NCBI GenBank assembly: GCA_003508005.1
Contig: DNUE01000063.1
Coordinates: forward strand, 1 to 31,758
Origin: Desulfobulbaceae bacterium
GTDB taxonomy: Bacteria; Desulfobacterota; Desulfobulbia; Desulfobulbales; Desulfobulbaceae
Length of the DNA: 31,758 bases
Direction: 5' to 3'
Below the pieces are notes generated by a model, which was given only the letters and a program-made list of their open reading frames with translations, did no database searches and was not told where the DNA came from. Each line of letters opens with the position of its first letter. The stretch's first letter is position 1. This document shows, piece by piece, positions 16,166-23,539 of the stretch. The position numbers and the translations under genes were made by a program.

Positions 16166-17031
16166 ACCTTCCGGTAGATGGCAACATCACAGGGCGTTTT
16201 TCGCAGGAGCGCCTCGATCTTCCCCGCCCGCAGAAGCGAAGAGGGAAAGTGCTCCTCGGTGGCCCCAAGGAGGATCAGTTGGGTCCGCAGTTCGCTCGCC
16301 TGGACCAGAATCTCTCTGACCCAGTCGGCGGCCAGGATGACCCGGGCATCCACATGAACCCTGTGCTCGGCGTCCGCTTGGGTTATCTCCCTGGTGACCA
16401 GCTGCAGGTAGTCGAGACCCCGGCGATAGATGGCCCGATACTGCGACCTTGTCAGATAACGGAGCAGAAGCGGATTGACCAGCATGATCCTGATGAGGTA
16501 GAGGTTGCGGATGCCTGGCGCCAGCAGATGAAAAAACGGCATGGCCGTGCAAAATCCCCGGGGATGGCCGGCCAGGGGAAAAAGCAGATCATCAGGACTG
16601 CCGAGGAGACCGGGCATTACCACCCGGATCGCCAGGACGTTGAATCTTCTGGCCTCCAGAAGCTGCTCGGAAATGGTCCCCCGCAGAAACCCACCCCTCC
16701 GCGACGTAATCCGGGCGCCGCAAATGCAAATACTCTCCGGACCCGGCGGGATGGCTTCCAACAGGGTGCGGAAAACGCTGCGGCGCAGGGGGACCTGATC
16801 ACAGTGCAGCGTGATTTCGTGCGCAGCGCACTCGCTAGCAATTGCCTGGATCTTGAGTCGGATGGTTTCGGGCGTGAATGTGCCGTCCGGGATGTGGACC
16901 AGGAAGATTTTCCTGTCCTCCAGATTGGCGGCAATGCGGATTGCGTAGCGCGAAACCCAGTCGGCATTGATGGATCCGTCATAGGCCAGGTAAACAGCAG
17001 GGACGGCAGGTTTGGCGGGAGAACTGGTCAC
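16162..17031 (-). CDS. Tandem universal stress protein (UspA-like) coupled to the ATPase
   Basis: A cytoplasmic protein of about 289 residues with two Usp domains. The first opens with VYLAYDGSINADWVSRYAIRIA and ends in the ICGARITSRRGGFLRGTISEQLL loop; the second ends LILLGATEEHFPSSLLRAGKIEALL, both shaped like the Gly-rich ATP loop of the family though degenerate. The start chosen is GTG at 17031 because a perfect GGAGG (17043-17039) lies seven bases away; the ATG at 17058 in the same frame has no ribosome site. It overlaps the P-type ATPase gene by four bases (ATGA). Usp domains bind nucleotides and often adjust transporters, so a regulatory role for the pump is plausible but not shown. 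Confidence 0.8.
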   Translation of the reverse strand: MTSSPAKPAVPAVYLAYDGSINADWVSRYAIRIAANLEDRKIFLVHIPDGTFTPETIRLKIQAIASECAAHEITLHCDQVPLRRSVFRTLLEAIPPGPESICICGARITSRRGGFLRGTISEQLLEARRFNVLAIRVVMPGLLGSPDDLLFPLAGHPRGFCTAMPFFHLLAPGIRNLYLIRIMLVNPLLLRYLTRSQYRAIYRRGLDYLQLVTREITQADAEHRVHVDARVILAADWVREILVQASELRTQLILLGATEEHFPSSLLRAGKIEALLRKTPCDVAIYRKV

Positions 17032-17074
17032 ATGCGATCCTCCATGACAAGGGACCATCGGCCGGTACTTTTTT

Positions 17075-17080
17075 ATTATA
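17075..17080 (-). promoter_or_regulatory. Candidate -10 box for the USP-ATPase operon
   Basis: A perfect TATAAT on the minus strand, 43 bases before the GTG start. Only a poor -35 (TCGGTT, 18-base spacer) can be found, which may mean an activator is needed or that the hit is chance. Confidence 0.35.
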
Positions 17081-17196
17081 CACCCAATAGCCGTTGCAAA
17101 CCGAAGGGAAAATGAAAACCGTCCGTCACCCCCCCCGGCTCAGCATGCTTAAGAACTCCTCGGCAAAAAATCAATGAGGGTCTACTCTTTAACCTA

Positions 17197-17234
17197 GACA
17201 ATGGTTCAAATTACCGTCATTGTCTCAATATAAA
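17197..17234 (+). promoter_or_regulatory. Candidate promoter with inverted repeat for the DUF4156 gene
   Basis: TTCAAA (17205-17210) and TATAAA (17229-17234) are 18 bases apart. A perfect inverted repeat, GACAATG at 17197-17203 and CATTGTC at 17218-17224, with centres 21 bases apart (two helical turns), brackets the -35 box and spacer, as a dimeric repressor site would. A second repeat, CCCCAT/ATGGGG at 17253-17284, could fold in the leader. Confidence 0.45.
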
Positions 17235-17358
17235 CGACTTCGCGGATCAACACCCCATTAGTGGATTGTGTTCAAAGCATGGGGCAATATCCCTGCTAAG
17301 TTCAGAACTTTGCATTTTCATCCTGATGTCCTTTCTTAACGAGCAAAGGAAAGAGAAC

Positions 17359-17679
17359 ATGAAAGTCTTGGCAACTGCATTTCTTGGTATTCTTCTGGTC
17401 AGCGGCTGTACATGGGTGAAACCTACCCCCGGTGGCGACAAAGTCCGGGTGGCTTTGAGTCCGGCAGAGGTCGCTGGCTGCATACAGATAGGCAAAGCGA
17501 CTGTTTCCCTTCTTGACAGGGTTGGCGCTTTCAAACGCGATCAGAAAAGGGTTGAAGACGAACTCTTCATCCTTGGCCGAAACAGTGCTGCGGAAATGGG
17601 TGGCGACACGATTCTGCCGGTATCGGAAATATTTCAGGGTGAGCGGCGTTTCGCGGTTTACCGTTGCCGCAGCAACTAA
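17359..17679 (+). CDS. DUF4156 family lipoprotein
   Basis: A small predicted lipoprotein (106 residues). The frame is open from 17266, but ATG at 17359 starts a clean lipoprotein signal MKVLATAFLGILLVSGC with the modified Cys17, and AAGGA lies at 17346-17350. The mature part shows the family pattern: CTWVKPTPGGDKVRVA, VAGCIQIGKATVSLLDRVG, and NSAAEMGGDTILPVSEI near the end, finishing FAVYRC. The function of this family is not known; members sit in the cell envelope. It stands alone behind an inverted-repeat promoter. Confidence 0.85.
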   Translation: MKVLATAFLGILLVSGCTWVKPTPGGDKVRVALSPAEVAGCIQIGKATVSLLDRVGAFKRDQKRVEDELFILGRNSAAEMGGDTILPVSEIFQGERRFAVYRCRSN

Positions 17680-17927
17680 CAGCTTTGCAGTTGGGAATAG
17701 TGATCTCGCCCGCGGCAAATCCCCAGCGATTATCTTACTGATCCTGAACTGGGGCCAGCCCTTGCCGCCTGCACAGTCAAATGAGCAGATCCTTGTGCCG
17801 ATGATACCGAAATATCCCGCTTCCGACCCGCCATAGCTTACCAGATATCCCTTCTCGCGATCTTGATTTTTTCACCCCGGCAGGCCCGGCCAAACAACTC
17901 CTGAATATGCCAAATAAATGACCCCCA

Positions 17928-18060
17928 GGGCCAGGACTTGATTTGTTTGCAGCAGCACTTATAACCAGGCACGATACAGCAAAAAAAGGGTCAGGTTTTG
18001 AAAATAAAAAAATAGATAATATTATTATGTCAAAAATTTTGCTCATGGGGTCAGGGCTTG
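17928..18060 (+). repeat. Three direct-repeat boxes at exact 60-bp spacing before the transposase
   Basis: Boxes of the form GGG(T/C)CAGG..TTG lie at 17928-17940 (GGGCCAGGACTTG), 17988-18000 (GGGTCAGGTTTTG) and 18048-18060 (GGGTCAGGGCTTG). The first and third share 18 of 23 positions when extended through TTTGC. A weaker fourth form, GGGCCAGCCCTTG, is at 17752-17764, out of phase. The last box ends 32 bases before the transposase start. They are probably the recognition or regulatory repeats belonging to the element. The remainder of 17680-17927 shows nothing else. Confidence 0.6.
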
Positions 18061-18092
18061 AAATTTTTGCGATGAGGTGATAATGGTTCAAT

Positions 18093-18953
18093 ATGGCTCG
18101 ACCTCTGCGAATCGAATATGCCGATGCAGTCTATTATGTGACTTCCCGCGGCAGTGCACGGGCGGACATCTTCCTGACGGAGGCCGACCGCCAGGCTTTT
18201 CTCGATATTCTTGCAAGCGTCGTGGAGAAATACAACTGGCTTTGTCACGCCTATTGTCTGCTGGACAACCGCTATCATCTCATCGTCGAGACCCCTCATC
18301 CCAACTTGTCCTTGGGGATGCGGCAATTAAACGGGGTTTATACGCAAACCTTCAATCGCGCCCACCAAAGATCGGGGCATGTATTCCAGGGCCGATACAA
18401 GGCAATACTTGCGGAAAAAGGAAGCCGGCTGCTGGAGTTTTGCCGCTATGTGGTGAAATTGCCGGTACAGGTCGGCCTGGTCGCAAAACCGGAAGAGTGG
18501 AGGTGGAGCAGCTATACAAATACGGCTTGGGGCGTCAAGGTGCCTGCGTACTTGACCGTCGACTGGGTGTTGGATCAGTTTGCCGAGAGACGAACTACAG
18601 CCCGGCAGAGATACTGCCAATTCGTTGCTGAGGGCTTGGCTGGCCCGGTCCGACCCGAAAAAAAACCGTTCAGCCACATTTTCCTAGGAAGCGATGCCTT
18701 TGCAGCGGGAATGCGCAAATATCTGGAAGCCAGGCAGGGAATGAGAAATATCCCCCGTGCGCAGCGATATCCGGGACGCCCACCGCTGTCCCGTCTCTTT
18801 ACCGATATTCAGGCAGAAAATCGGCTACAGCGGAACATGCGGATCAGTGAGGCCCATATCACCTATGGGTACACGCTGCAAGAGATCGCTGATGCTCTTA
18901 ATCTTCATTATTCGACGGTCAGCAAGATAGCAGCAGCGAAACGGAACAAGTAA
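18093..18953 (+). CDS. REP-associated-type (Y1/IS200-like) transposase with altered HUH motif
   Basis: A 286-residue single-strand DNA transposase homologue. The N-terminal MARPLRIEYADAVYYVTSRG, the GMRQLNGVYTQTFNRAH and GHVFQGRYKAIL segments, and the C-terminal helix-turn-helix (YTLQEIADALNLHYSTVSKIA, about 260-280) are typical of the RAYT branch. The putative nucleophile Tyr119 (RYVVKLPV) is kept, though the usual NPV reads LPV. The metal-binding HUH motif, normally GNHYH, reads DNRYH: codon 60 at 18270-18272 is CGC (Arg) where CAC (His) is expected. Loss of one metal ligand predicts impaired nicking, so this may be a decaying or repurposed copy; the frame is otherwise intact. It has a weak ribosome site (GAGGTGA, 12 bases away). 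No clear element ends were found downstream. Confidence 0.85.
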   Translation: MARPLRIEYADAVYYVTSRGSARADIFLTEADRQAFLDILASVVEKYNWLCHAYCLLDNRYHLIVETPHPNLSLGMRQLNGVYTQTFNRAHQRSGHVFQGRYKAILAEKGSRLLEFCRYVVKLPVQVGLVAKPEEWRWSSYTNTAWGVKVPAYLTVDWVLDQFAERRTTARQRYCQFVAEGLAGPVRPEKKPFSHIFLGSDAFAAGMRKYLEARQGMRNIPRAQRYPGRPPLSRLFTDIQAENRLQRNMRISEAHITYGYTLQEIADALNLHYSTVSKIAAAKRNK

Positions 18954-19074
18954 GCCTTCGAGATCATACCAGGGAACTCATAGCGCACCCTGAGCAGCAC
19001 GAGGATTTTTCAACCGCAATTTGACTGGAACATGACGAAGAAGTAATGTTTTTTTCGCGGAGAGGAGGACCGGC

Positions 19075-19689
19075 TTACGACGTTATCCTCTTGGGAAAAT
19101 CAGGTTCATCGATCAGCTTGGCCATCCTCTGCTTTTTCCCGGTCTTGCTTGCGTGGTAATCCACTAGTTCGCCGACCAGATCCACGGCCTCCTCCTCGGT
19201 AAGGCCGCGGGCGATCAGCTTGCCGATTTTGGGCAGGGCGCCGCCTTTGCCGCCGGCATACATATCAAAGCCGTTCCTGGTGGCGATGATGCCGATATCC
19301 ACCAGCATGGACCCGGCGCAGCTGGCCGGACACCCGGAAAGAGCGATCTTTAATTTCGGTTTTACCCCGGTACGGCCGCCGAACCGGCTCCAGATCCTGT
19401 CGGACAGGGCAAAGGTATCAACCAGGCCCAGATTGCAATAGGGCATCCCGAAGCAGATCCTGGGCTTCGGAAATCTGCCGGGTTCCTTGACGATCAGGCC
19501 AAGGCCAGCCAGCGCCCCCTTGATCTCCTCCAGATTATCATCACTTGCGCCCAGCAGCCTAAGGTTCTGGGCCGAGGTGAGATAACAGGTGAGATCATAC
19601 TTTCCGGCGACCAGGCTTATCGCCTCCACTTTGCCCAAATCCAGCAATCCACCCGGAACCAGTACGGTGATATATTTGCTGTTCTGCAT
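19075..19689 (-). CDS. Small assimilatory-type siroheme sulfite reductase
   Basis: A 204-residue single-domain protein that carries the complete siroheme-[4Fe-4S] ligand set of sulfite/nitrite reductases: Cys79-X5-Cys85 in CFGMPYC and Cys120-X3-Cys124 in SGCPASC. Size and layout match the low-molecular-weight, low-spin sulfite reductase known from Desulfovibrio vulgaris, a cytoplasmic enzyme that reduces sulfite to sulfide in vitro. The frame continues upstream to 19812, but ATG at 19689 has a strong GGAGGAGA site and starts the conserved part; the upstream extension overlaps the end of pepN. It lies 88 bases downstream of pepN in the same direction and has no sulfate-assimilation neighbours, so its physiological role and electron donor are unclear. 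Confidence 0.85.
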   Translation of the reverse strand: MQNSKYITVLVPGGLLDLGKVEAISLVAGKYDLTCYLTSAQNLRLLGASDDNLEEIKGALAGLGLIVKEPGRFPKPRICFGMPYCNLGLVDTFALSDRIWSRFGGRTGVKPKLKIALSGCPASCAGSMLVDIGIIATRNGFDMYAGGKGGALPKIGKLIARGLTEEEAVDLVGELVDYHASKTGKKQRMAKLIDEPDFPKRITS

Positions 19690-19777
19690 GTCATTCTCCT
19701 CCTGTCCATGTTTTCCGAACCCCGGCAGCCCGCCTATGGGGCAACCAGCCATGCAAAGGGGCGCGGCTCCGGCGGGC

Positions 19778-22450
19778 TCAGCCCCGGACCGACGTCTGCA
19801 GGCTCTTGCCAACTACTTCCGCCACCTCGCCGGACAAACCGGTGGTCCCCATGATCCGTTCCAGCTGGCGGCGCATGAGCGTCTGCCGCTCCCCATCAAA
19901 GCGCTGCCAGGTGGTCAGGGGCGTCAGCTGGCGGGCGGCGATCTGCGGGTTCATGGGGTCCAGGCGGATGACATAGTCCGCCAGGAAGGCATAGCCGGCG
20001 CCGCCGGCCTCGTGGAACCCGACCTGGTTGCCGGCGCAGAAGGCCCCGATCAGGGCCCGGACCTTGTTGGGATTCCTGAGGATGAAGGCCGGATGGCCGG
20101 TCAGCGCCCTGACCCGTTCCAGGGTGCCCGCCAGGGTGCACAGGGCCTGGAGAGAGAGCCATTTGTCCACCACCAGGGGATCATCCTGCCATTCCAGGTA
20201 AAAGCCGGCCAGCAGGGAGTCGCCGGCGGCCCGGTCGGCGTTGACGATGGCCCGCAGCGACGCCAGCCGGTCGGTCATGTTGTCCGCGGCAGCATATTGG
20301 CGCTGCGCCAGATCCAGGAGGTGCGGCGCGATCCGGCCATCCGTGTCCGGGGTCAGGAGATAGCCGAGACAGGTGTTCTTCAGGCTGCGGCGGCCGGCAT
20401 CGTCTGCGGTGTAGCGGTACGGTCCGCCAGGCTGATTGCGCGCATAGACGGCCTGAAGCTCGGTGTGCAGTGCATCGCGCAAACTGCGGCGAAAGGACTG
20501 CAGCACCGTAAAAATGGCCCCCGGGTCGATCACCGGCAGCTGCTGGCCGATCCAGTTGTCCTGGGGCAGTGCCAGGGCAAGGGCGAGAAAGGCAGGATCC
20601 GCCTTGTCGTCCAGCAGGACCTGGCGAAAGGCATCCAAGAAGAGTTCCGGGACATGCGGCTCTTCTCCCTGCCGGCAGCGCTCAATCTCCTCCAGAATGA
20701 ATTTGAGCGCCAGCTGCTGGCCGGCATCCCAGCGGTTGAACGGATCAGCGTCATGGGCCATGAGCAAGGCCAGCTCCGCCAGGGGCCGCTCCTGTTCCAC
20801 CCGGACCGGCGCCGAAAAATTGCGCAACAGGGACAGCACCGGTTTCACCGGGATTTTCGTGAAGACAAAGGATTGCTGCGCCTTCCGCAGATGCAGGATT
20901 CGCGTCGTCACCTTCTCGCCCCCCCTGCCCCCGCCAAGATCCAGCTCGCGGCCGTCCGCGCCGAGAAGGCCAATGGCCACGGGCATGGGCAGCGGTTCCT
21001 TGTGCGGCTGGCCCGGGGTCGGCGGACAGGTCTGGCTCAGGGCGAGCTGGTACTCGCGGCGGGTCGCATCGTAGCGCTCGGCGAACTTCAGCACCGGGGT
21101 CCCGGCCTGGCTGTACCAGAGCTTGAAGCCGGGCAGTTCGGTGCCGTTGGCATCGAGCATGGCCGCAACAAAATCATCGCAGGTCACCGCCTGGCCGTCA
21201 TGGCGCTGGAAATAGAGCTCCAGGCCTTTTCTGAACCCTTCCCGGCCAAGAAAGGTGTGCAGCATGCGGATCACCTCAGCGCCCTTGTCGTACACCGTCA
21301 GGGTATAAAAATTGTTGATGGCCATGTAGGAGTCGGGCCGGACCGGGTGGGCCAGCGGTCCCGCATCCTCGCGGAACTGATAGTTGCGCATGATCTGCAC
21401 ATCCTCGATCCGCTTGACCGGGCGGGAGGTGATATCGCCGGTGAATTCCTGGTCCCGGAACACGGTCAGCCCTTCCTTGAGGCTCAGCTGGAACCAGTCC
21501 CTGCAGGTGACCCGGTTGCCGGTCCAGTTATGGAAATACTCGTGCGCAATAACCCGCTCGATGCCCTCAAAATCGGCATCGGTGGCGGACTCCGGCCGGG
21601 CCAGCACATACTTGGAATTGAACACGTTGAGTCCCTTGTTTTCCATGGCCCCCATGTTGAAATCGTCCACAGCCACGATCATGTACACGTCCAGGTCGTA
21701 TTCCAGGCCGTAGGTCTCTTCGTCCCAGCGCATGGCCTTCTTGAGCGCCTCCATGGCGTGCGCGCATTTGTCGCGGTTGCGCGGCTCCACATAGATGTGC
21801 AGGCCCACCTCGCGGCCGGAGCGGGTGCGAAACCGGCCCTCGATCCTGGCCAGGTCGCCGGCCACCAGGGCGAACAGATAAGAGGGCTTCGGAAACGGAT
21901 CGTGCCAGACCGCAAAGTGGCGGCCGTCATCGAGAAAACCCTTTTCGCGAAGGTTGCCGTTGGCGAGAAGCACCGGGTATTTTTTCCGGTCGGCAACTAT
22001 GGTGGTGGTGAATACCGCCATGACATCCGGCCGGTCGGGAAAGCAGGTGATGCGGCGGAACCCCTCGGCCTCGCACTGGCTGCAGAAATTACCGCTGGAC
22101 AGGTACAGCCCTTCCAGTTCGGTATTCGCTGCAGGATTAATCAGGTTTTTTACCTCCAGGACAAAACGGTCGGGGACATTCGCGATGCGCAGCACCTTGC
22201 CGTCATAGGCAAAGCGCTTCGGGCCAAGCTCTGCACCATCGAGCAGCAAGAAGGGATCCCCCAGCTTTTCGCCGTTGAGTTCCAGCGGGATATCCTGCCG
22301 CAGGGCGGCCGGGTTGCGCCTGATCTCCATCCGGTTGGTGACCCGGGTGGAACTCTCATTCAGCTCAAAACGGAGATCCACGGTTGCCACCAGATACGAT
22401 GGTGGTGTATAATTCTTAAGATATACAGTCGTATGCTGAGTGTCGCGCAT
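19778..22450 (-). CDS. pepN: Aminopeptidase N (M1 family)
   Basis: Zinc metallo-aminopeptidase of 890 residues that removes N-terminal amino acids from peptides in the cytoplasm. The M1 motifs are intact: exopeptidase signature GAMEN at 267-271 and zinc site HEYFH (303-307) with the third ligand Glu326, 18 residues further on. NWTGNRVTCRDWFQLSLKEGLTVFRDQEF is nearly identical to E. coli PepN. An Ig-like linker and an all-helical C-terminal half follow, and the length is close to the usual 870. ATG at 22450 is preferred over one 15 codons upstream because AGGGGA precedes it by six bases. No signal peptide is seen. It is divergent from a USP gene. Confidence 0.97.
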   Translation of the reverse strand: MRDTQHTTVYLKNYTPPSYLVATVDLRFELNESSTRVTNRMEIRRNPAALRQDIPLELNGEKLGDPFLLLDGAELGPKRFAYDGKVLRIANVPDRFVLEVKNLINPAANTELEGLYLSSGNFCSQCEAEGFRRITCFPDRPDVMAVFTTTIVADRKKYPVLLANGNLREKGFLDDGRHFAVWHDPFPKPSYLFALVAGDLARIEGRFRTRSGREVGLHIYVEPRNRDKCAHAMEALKKAMRWDEETYGLEYDLDVYMIVAVDDFNMGAMENKGLNVFNSKYVLARPESATDADFEGIERVIAHEYFHNWTGNRVTCRDWFQLSLKEGLTVFRDQEFTGDITSRPVKRIEDVQIMRNYQFREDAGPLAHPVRPDSYMAINNFYTLTVYDKGAEVIRMLHTFLGREGFRKGLELYFQRHDGQAVTCDDFVAAMLDANGTELPGFKLWYSQAGTPVLKFAERYDATRREYQLALSQTCPPTPGQPHKEPLPMPVAIGLLGADGRELDLGGGRGGEKVTTRILHLRKAQQSFVFTKIPVKPVLSLLRNFSAPVRVEQERPLAELALLMAHDADPFNRWDAGQQLALKFILEEIERCRQGEEPHVPELFLDAFRQVLLDDKADPAFLALALALPQDNWIGQQLPVIDPGAIFTVLQSFRRSLRDALHTELQAVYARNQPGGPYRYTADDAGRRSLKNTCLGYLLTPDTDGRIAPHLLDLAQRQYAAADNMTDRLASLRAIVNADRAAGDSLLAGFYLEWQDDPLVVDKWLSLQALCTLAGTLERVRALTGHPAFILRNPNKVRALIGAFCAGNQVGFHEAGGAGYAFLADYVIRLDPMNPQIAARQLTPLTTWQRFDGERQTLMRRQLERIMGTTGLSGEVAEVVGKSLQTSVRG

Positions 22451-22567
22451 GTTGTTCCCCTGGTTAGTGTTGATGGCATCGCACGACACCATCAACCTTC
22501 GGGCAACAATACCCAGTTCCCGGAAAAAATTCCAGAGCCAACACGCTGGCGGCGATCATCGACGGCA

Positions 22568-22584
22568 TTGCATGGCCCGTGCAA
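22568..22584. promoter_or_regulatory. Near-perfect 17-bp palindrome before the second USP gene
   Basis: TTGCATGGCCCGTGCAA is symmetric about its central C apart from one T/G pair. It ends eight bases before the AAGGAA ribosome site (22593-22598) and could be an operator or a leader hairpin. Confidence 0.35.
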
Positions 22585-22603
22585 CTTCTGCAAAGGAAAG
22601 CAT

Positions 22604-23530
22604 ATGGAAAAAAAAATCCTGGTGGCCGTTGACGGCTCGCCCTACAGCCTGAACAGCATTGATTATCTGGCCCTCCTGTTCAAGGATGATCTCTCCATTA
22701 ACCTGCACCTCCATGCAGTGGTGTCAGAAGCCGGCACCGGCCAGAACTGGATGTACGAGGTGGATCCACTGCGCGAGCATGCCCCGCTGACCGAGCGGCG
22801 GCGCATTACCGCGGAAAAATTTCTCCGTGACGCCAGGGCACGCCTGGTCCGCAACGGCTTCGCCGAAAATCGGGTCACCCTTGCCGCAGAGGTGAGCCAT
22901 GTGCAGGCCGCCCCCTCCATCCACCGCGAGGCGAGCAGAGGCATCTACGACGCCATGGTCATTGGCCGCCGCGGCATGGGCAAGGTGGGCGAACTGTTCG
23001 TCGGCAGCGTCTCTGCCTTTCTTATCGACCGGTGCCACGATGTCCCGCTCTGGATCATTGACGGCGAGGTCACCTCCAGCCGCTTTCTCCTGGCGGTGCA
23101 CAGCACACCCCAGTCCCTGCTGGCGGCCGATCACCTGGCCTACATCGCCGGTTCCCATCCGGAATCAGAGGTCTTTCTCTACCACTCCAACGTCCTCTTC
23201 GGCTCCGAGGTGCCCGCCGCGCCCGTGGAATTCCACGAAATCTGGGGCCAGGAGTGGTGCGACCAGTACCTTGACCTCGATAATTACCTCTTCTATGCCC
23301 ATGCCCAGCTGCTCAAGGAACACGGGGTAGCGCCCAATCGCATCACCCAGCTGAATATGGAAAGAAACCTGAACGTCAGCCGCGACCTGATCAAACAGGC
23401 CAAGAAACACGACTGCGGAACCATTGTCATCGGCCGCCGGCCCAGGGAGGCCGCCAAAAGCCTGTTCGGCGGCGTCTCCGACCGCGCCCTCAGCCAGGCC
23501 CAGAATCTGGCCCTGTGGCTGGTGGGGTAA
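22604..23530 (+). CDS. Tandem universal stress protein
   Basis: A cytoplasmic two-domain Usp protein of 308 residues. Domain 1 begins ILVAVDGSPYSLNSIDYLALL and has a good ATP-binding loop, IGRRGMGKVGELFVGSVSAFLI, of the G-2X-G-9X-G(S) type. Domain 2 begins RFLLAVHSTPQSLLAADHLA and ends IGRRPREAAKSLFGGVSDRAL, where the first glycines of the loop are lost, so it probably binds nucleotide poorly. ATG at 22604 is set by AAAGGAAAG just upstream. The frame is also open far upstream, antisense to pepN, but that part is not coding. Its target and inducing stress cannot be told from sequence. It converges on the M16 peptidase gene with only nine bases between stops. Confidence 0.88.
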   Translation: MEKKILVAVDGSPYSLNSIDYLALLFKDDLSINLHLHAVVSEAGTGQNWMYEVDPLREHAPLTERRRITAEKFLRDARARLVRNGFAENRVTLAAEVSHVQAAPSIHREASRGIYDAMVIGRRGMGKVGELFVGSVSAFLIDRCHDVPLWIIDGEVTSSRFLLAVHSTPQSLLAADHLAYIAGSHPESEVFLYHSNVLFGSEVPAAPVEFHEIWGQEWCDQYLDLDNYLFYAHAQLLKEHGVAPNRITQLNMERNLNVSRDLIKQAKKHDCGTIVIGRRPREAAKSLFGGVSDRALSQAQNLALWLVG

Positions 23531-23539
23531 TAGCAGCAT

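Noticed and set aside
17201..17213. GGTTCAAATTACC considered as the T-arm of a tRNA
   Set aside because: No acceptor, D or anticodon stems can be folded around it; it is better explained as the spacer of the GACAATG/CATTGTC repeat.
19690..19812. Upstream extension of the small sulfite reductase overlapping the end of pepN
   Set aside because: The strong GGAGGAGA site belongs to ATG 19689, and the extension is Arg/Gly/Pro-rich without family similarity.
19589..22603. A plus-strand frame open for about 3 kb, antisense to pepN and running into the USP gene
   Set aside because: The antisense translation is rich in Gly, Arg, Gln and His with no domain, pepN on the other strand is a certain gene, and long open antisense frames are common at this base composition. 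Only the part from 22604 is coding.
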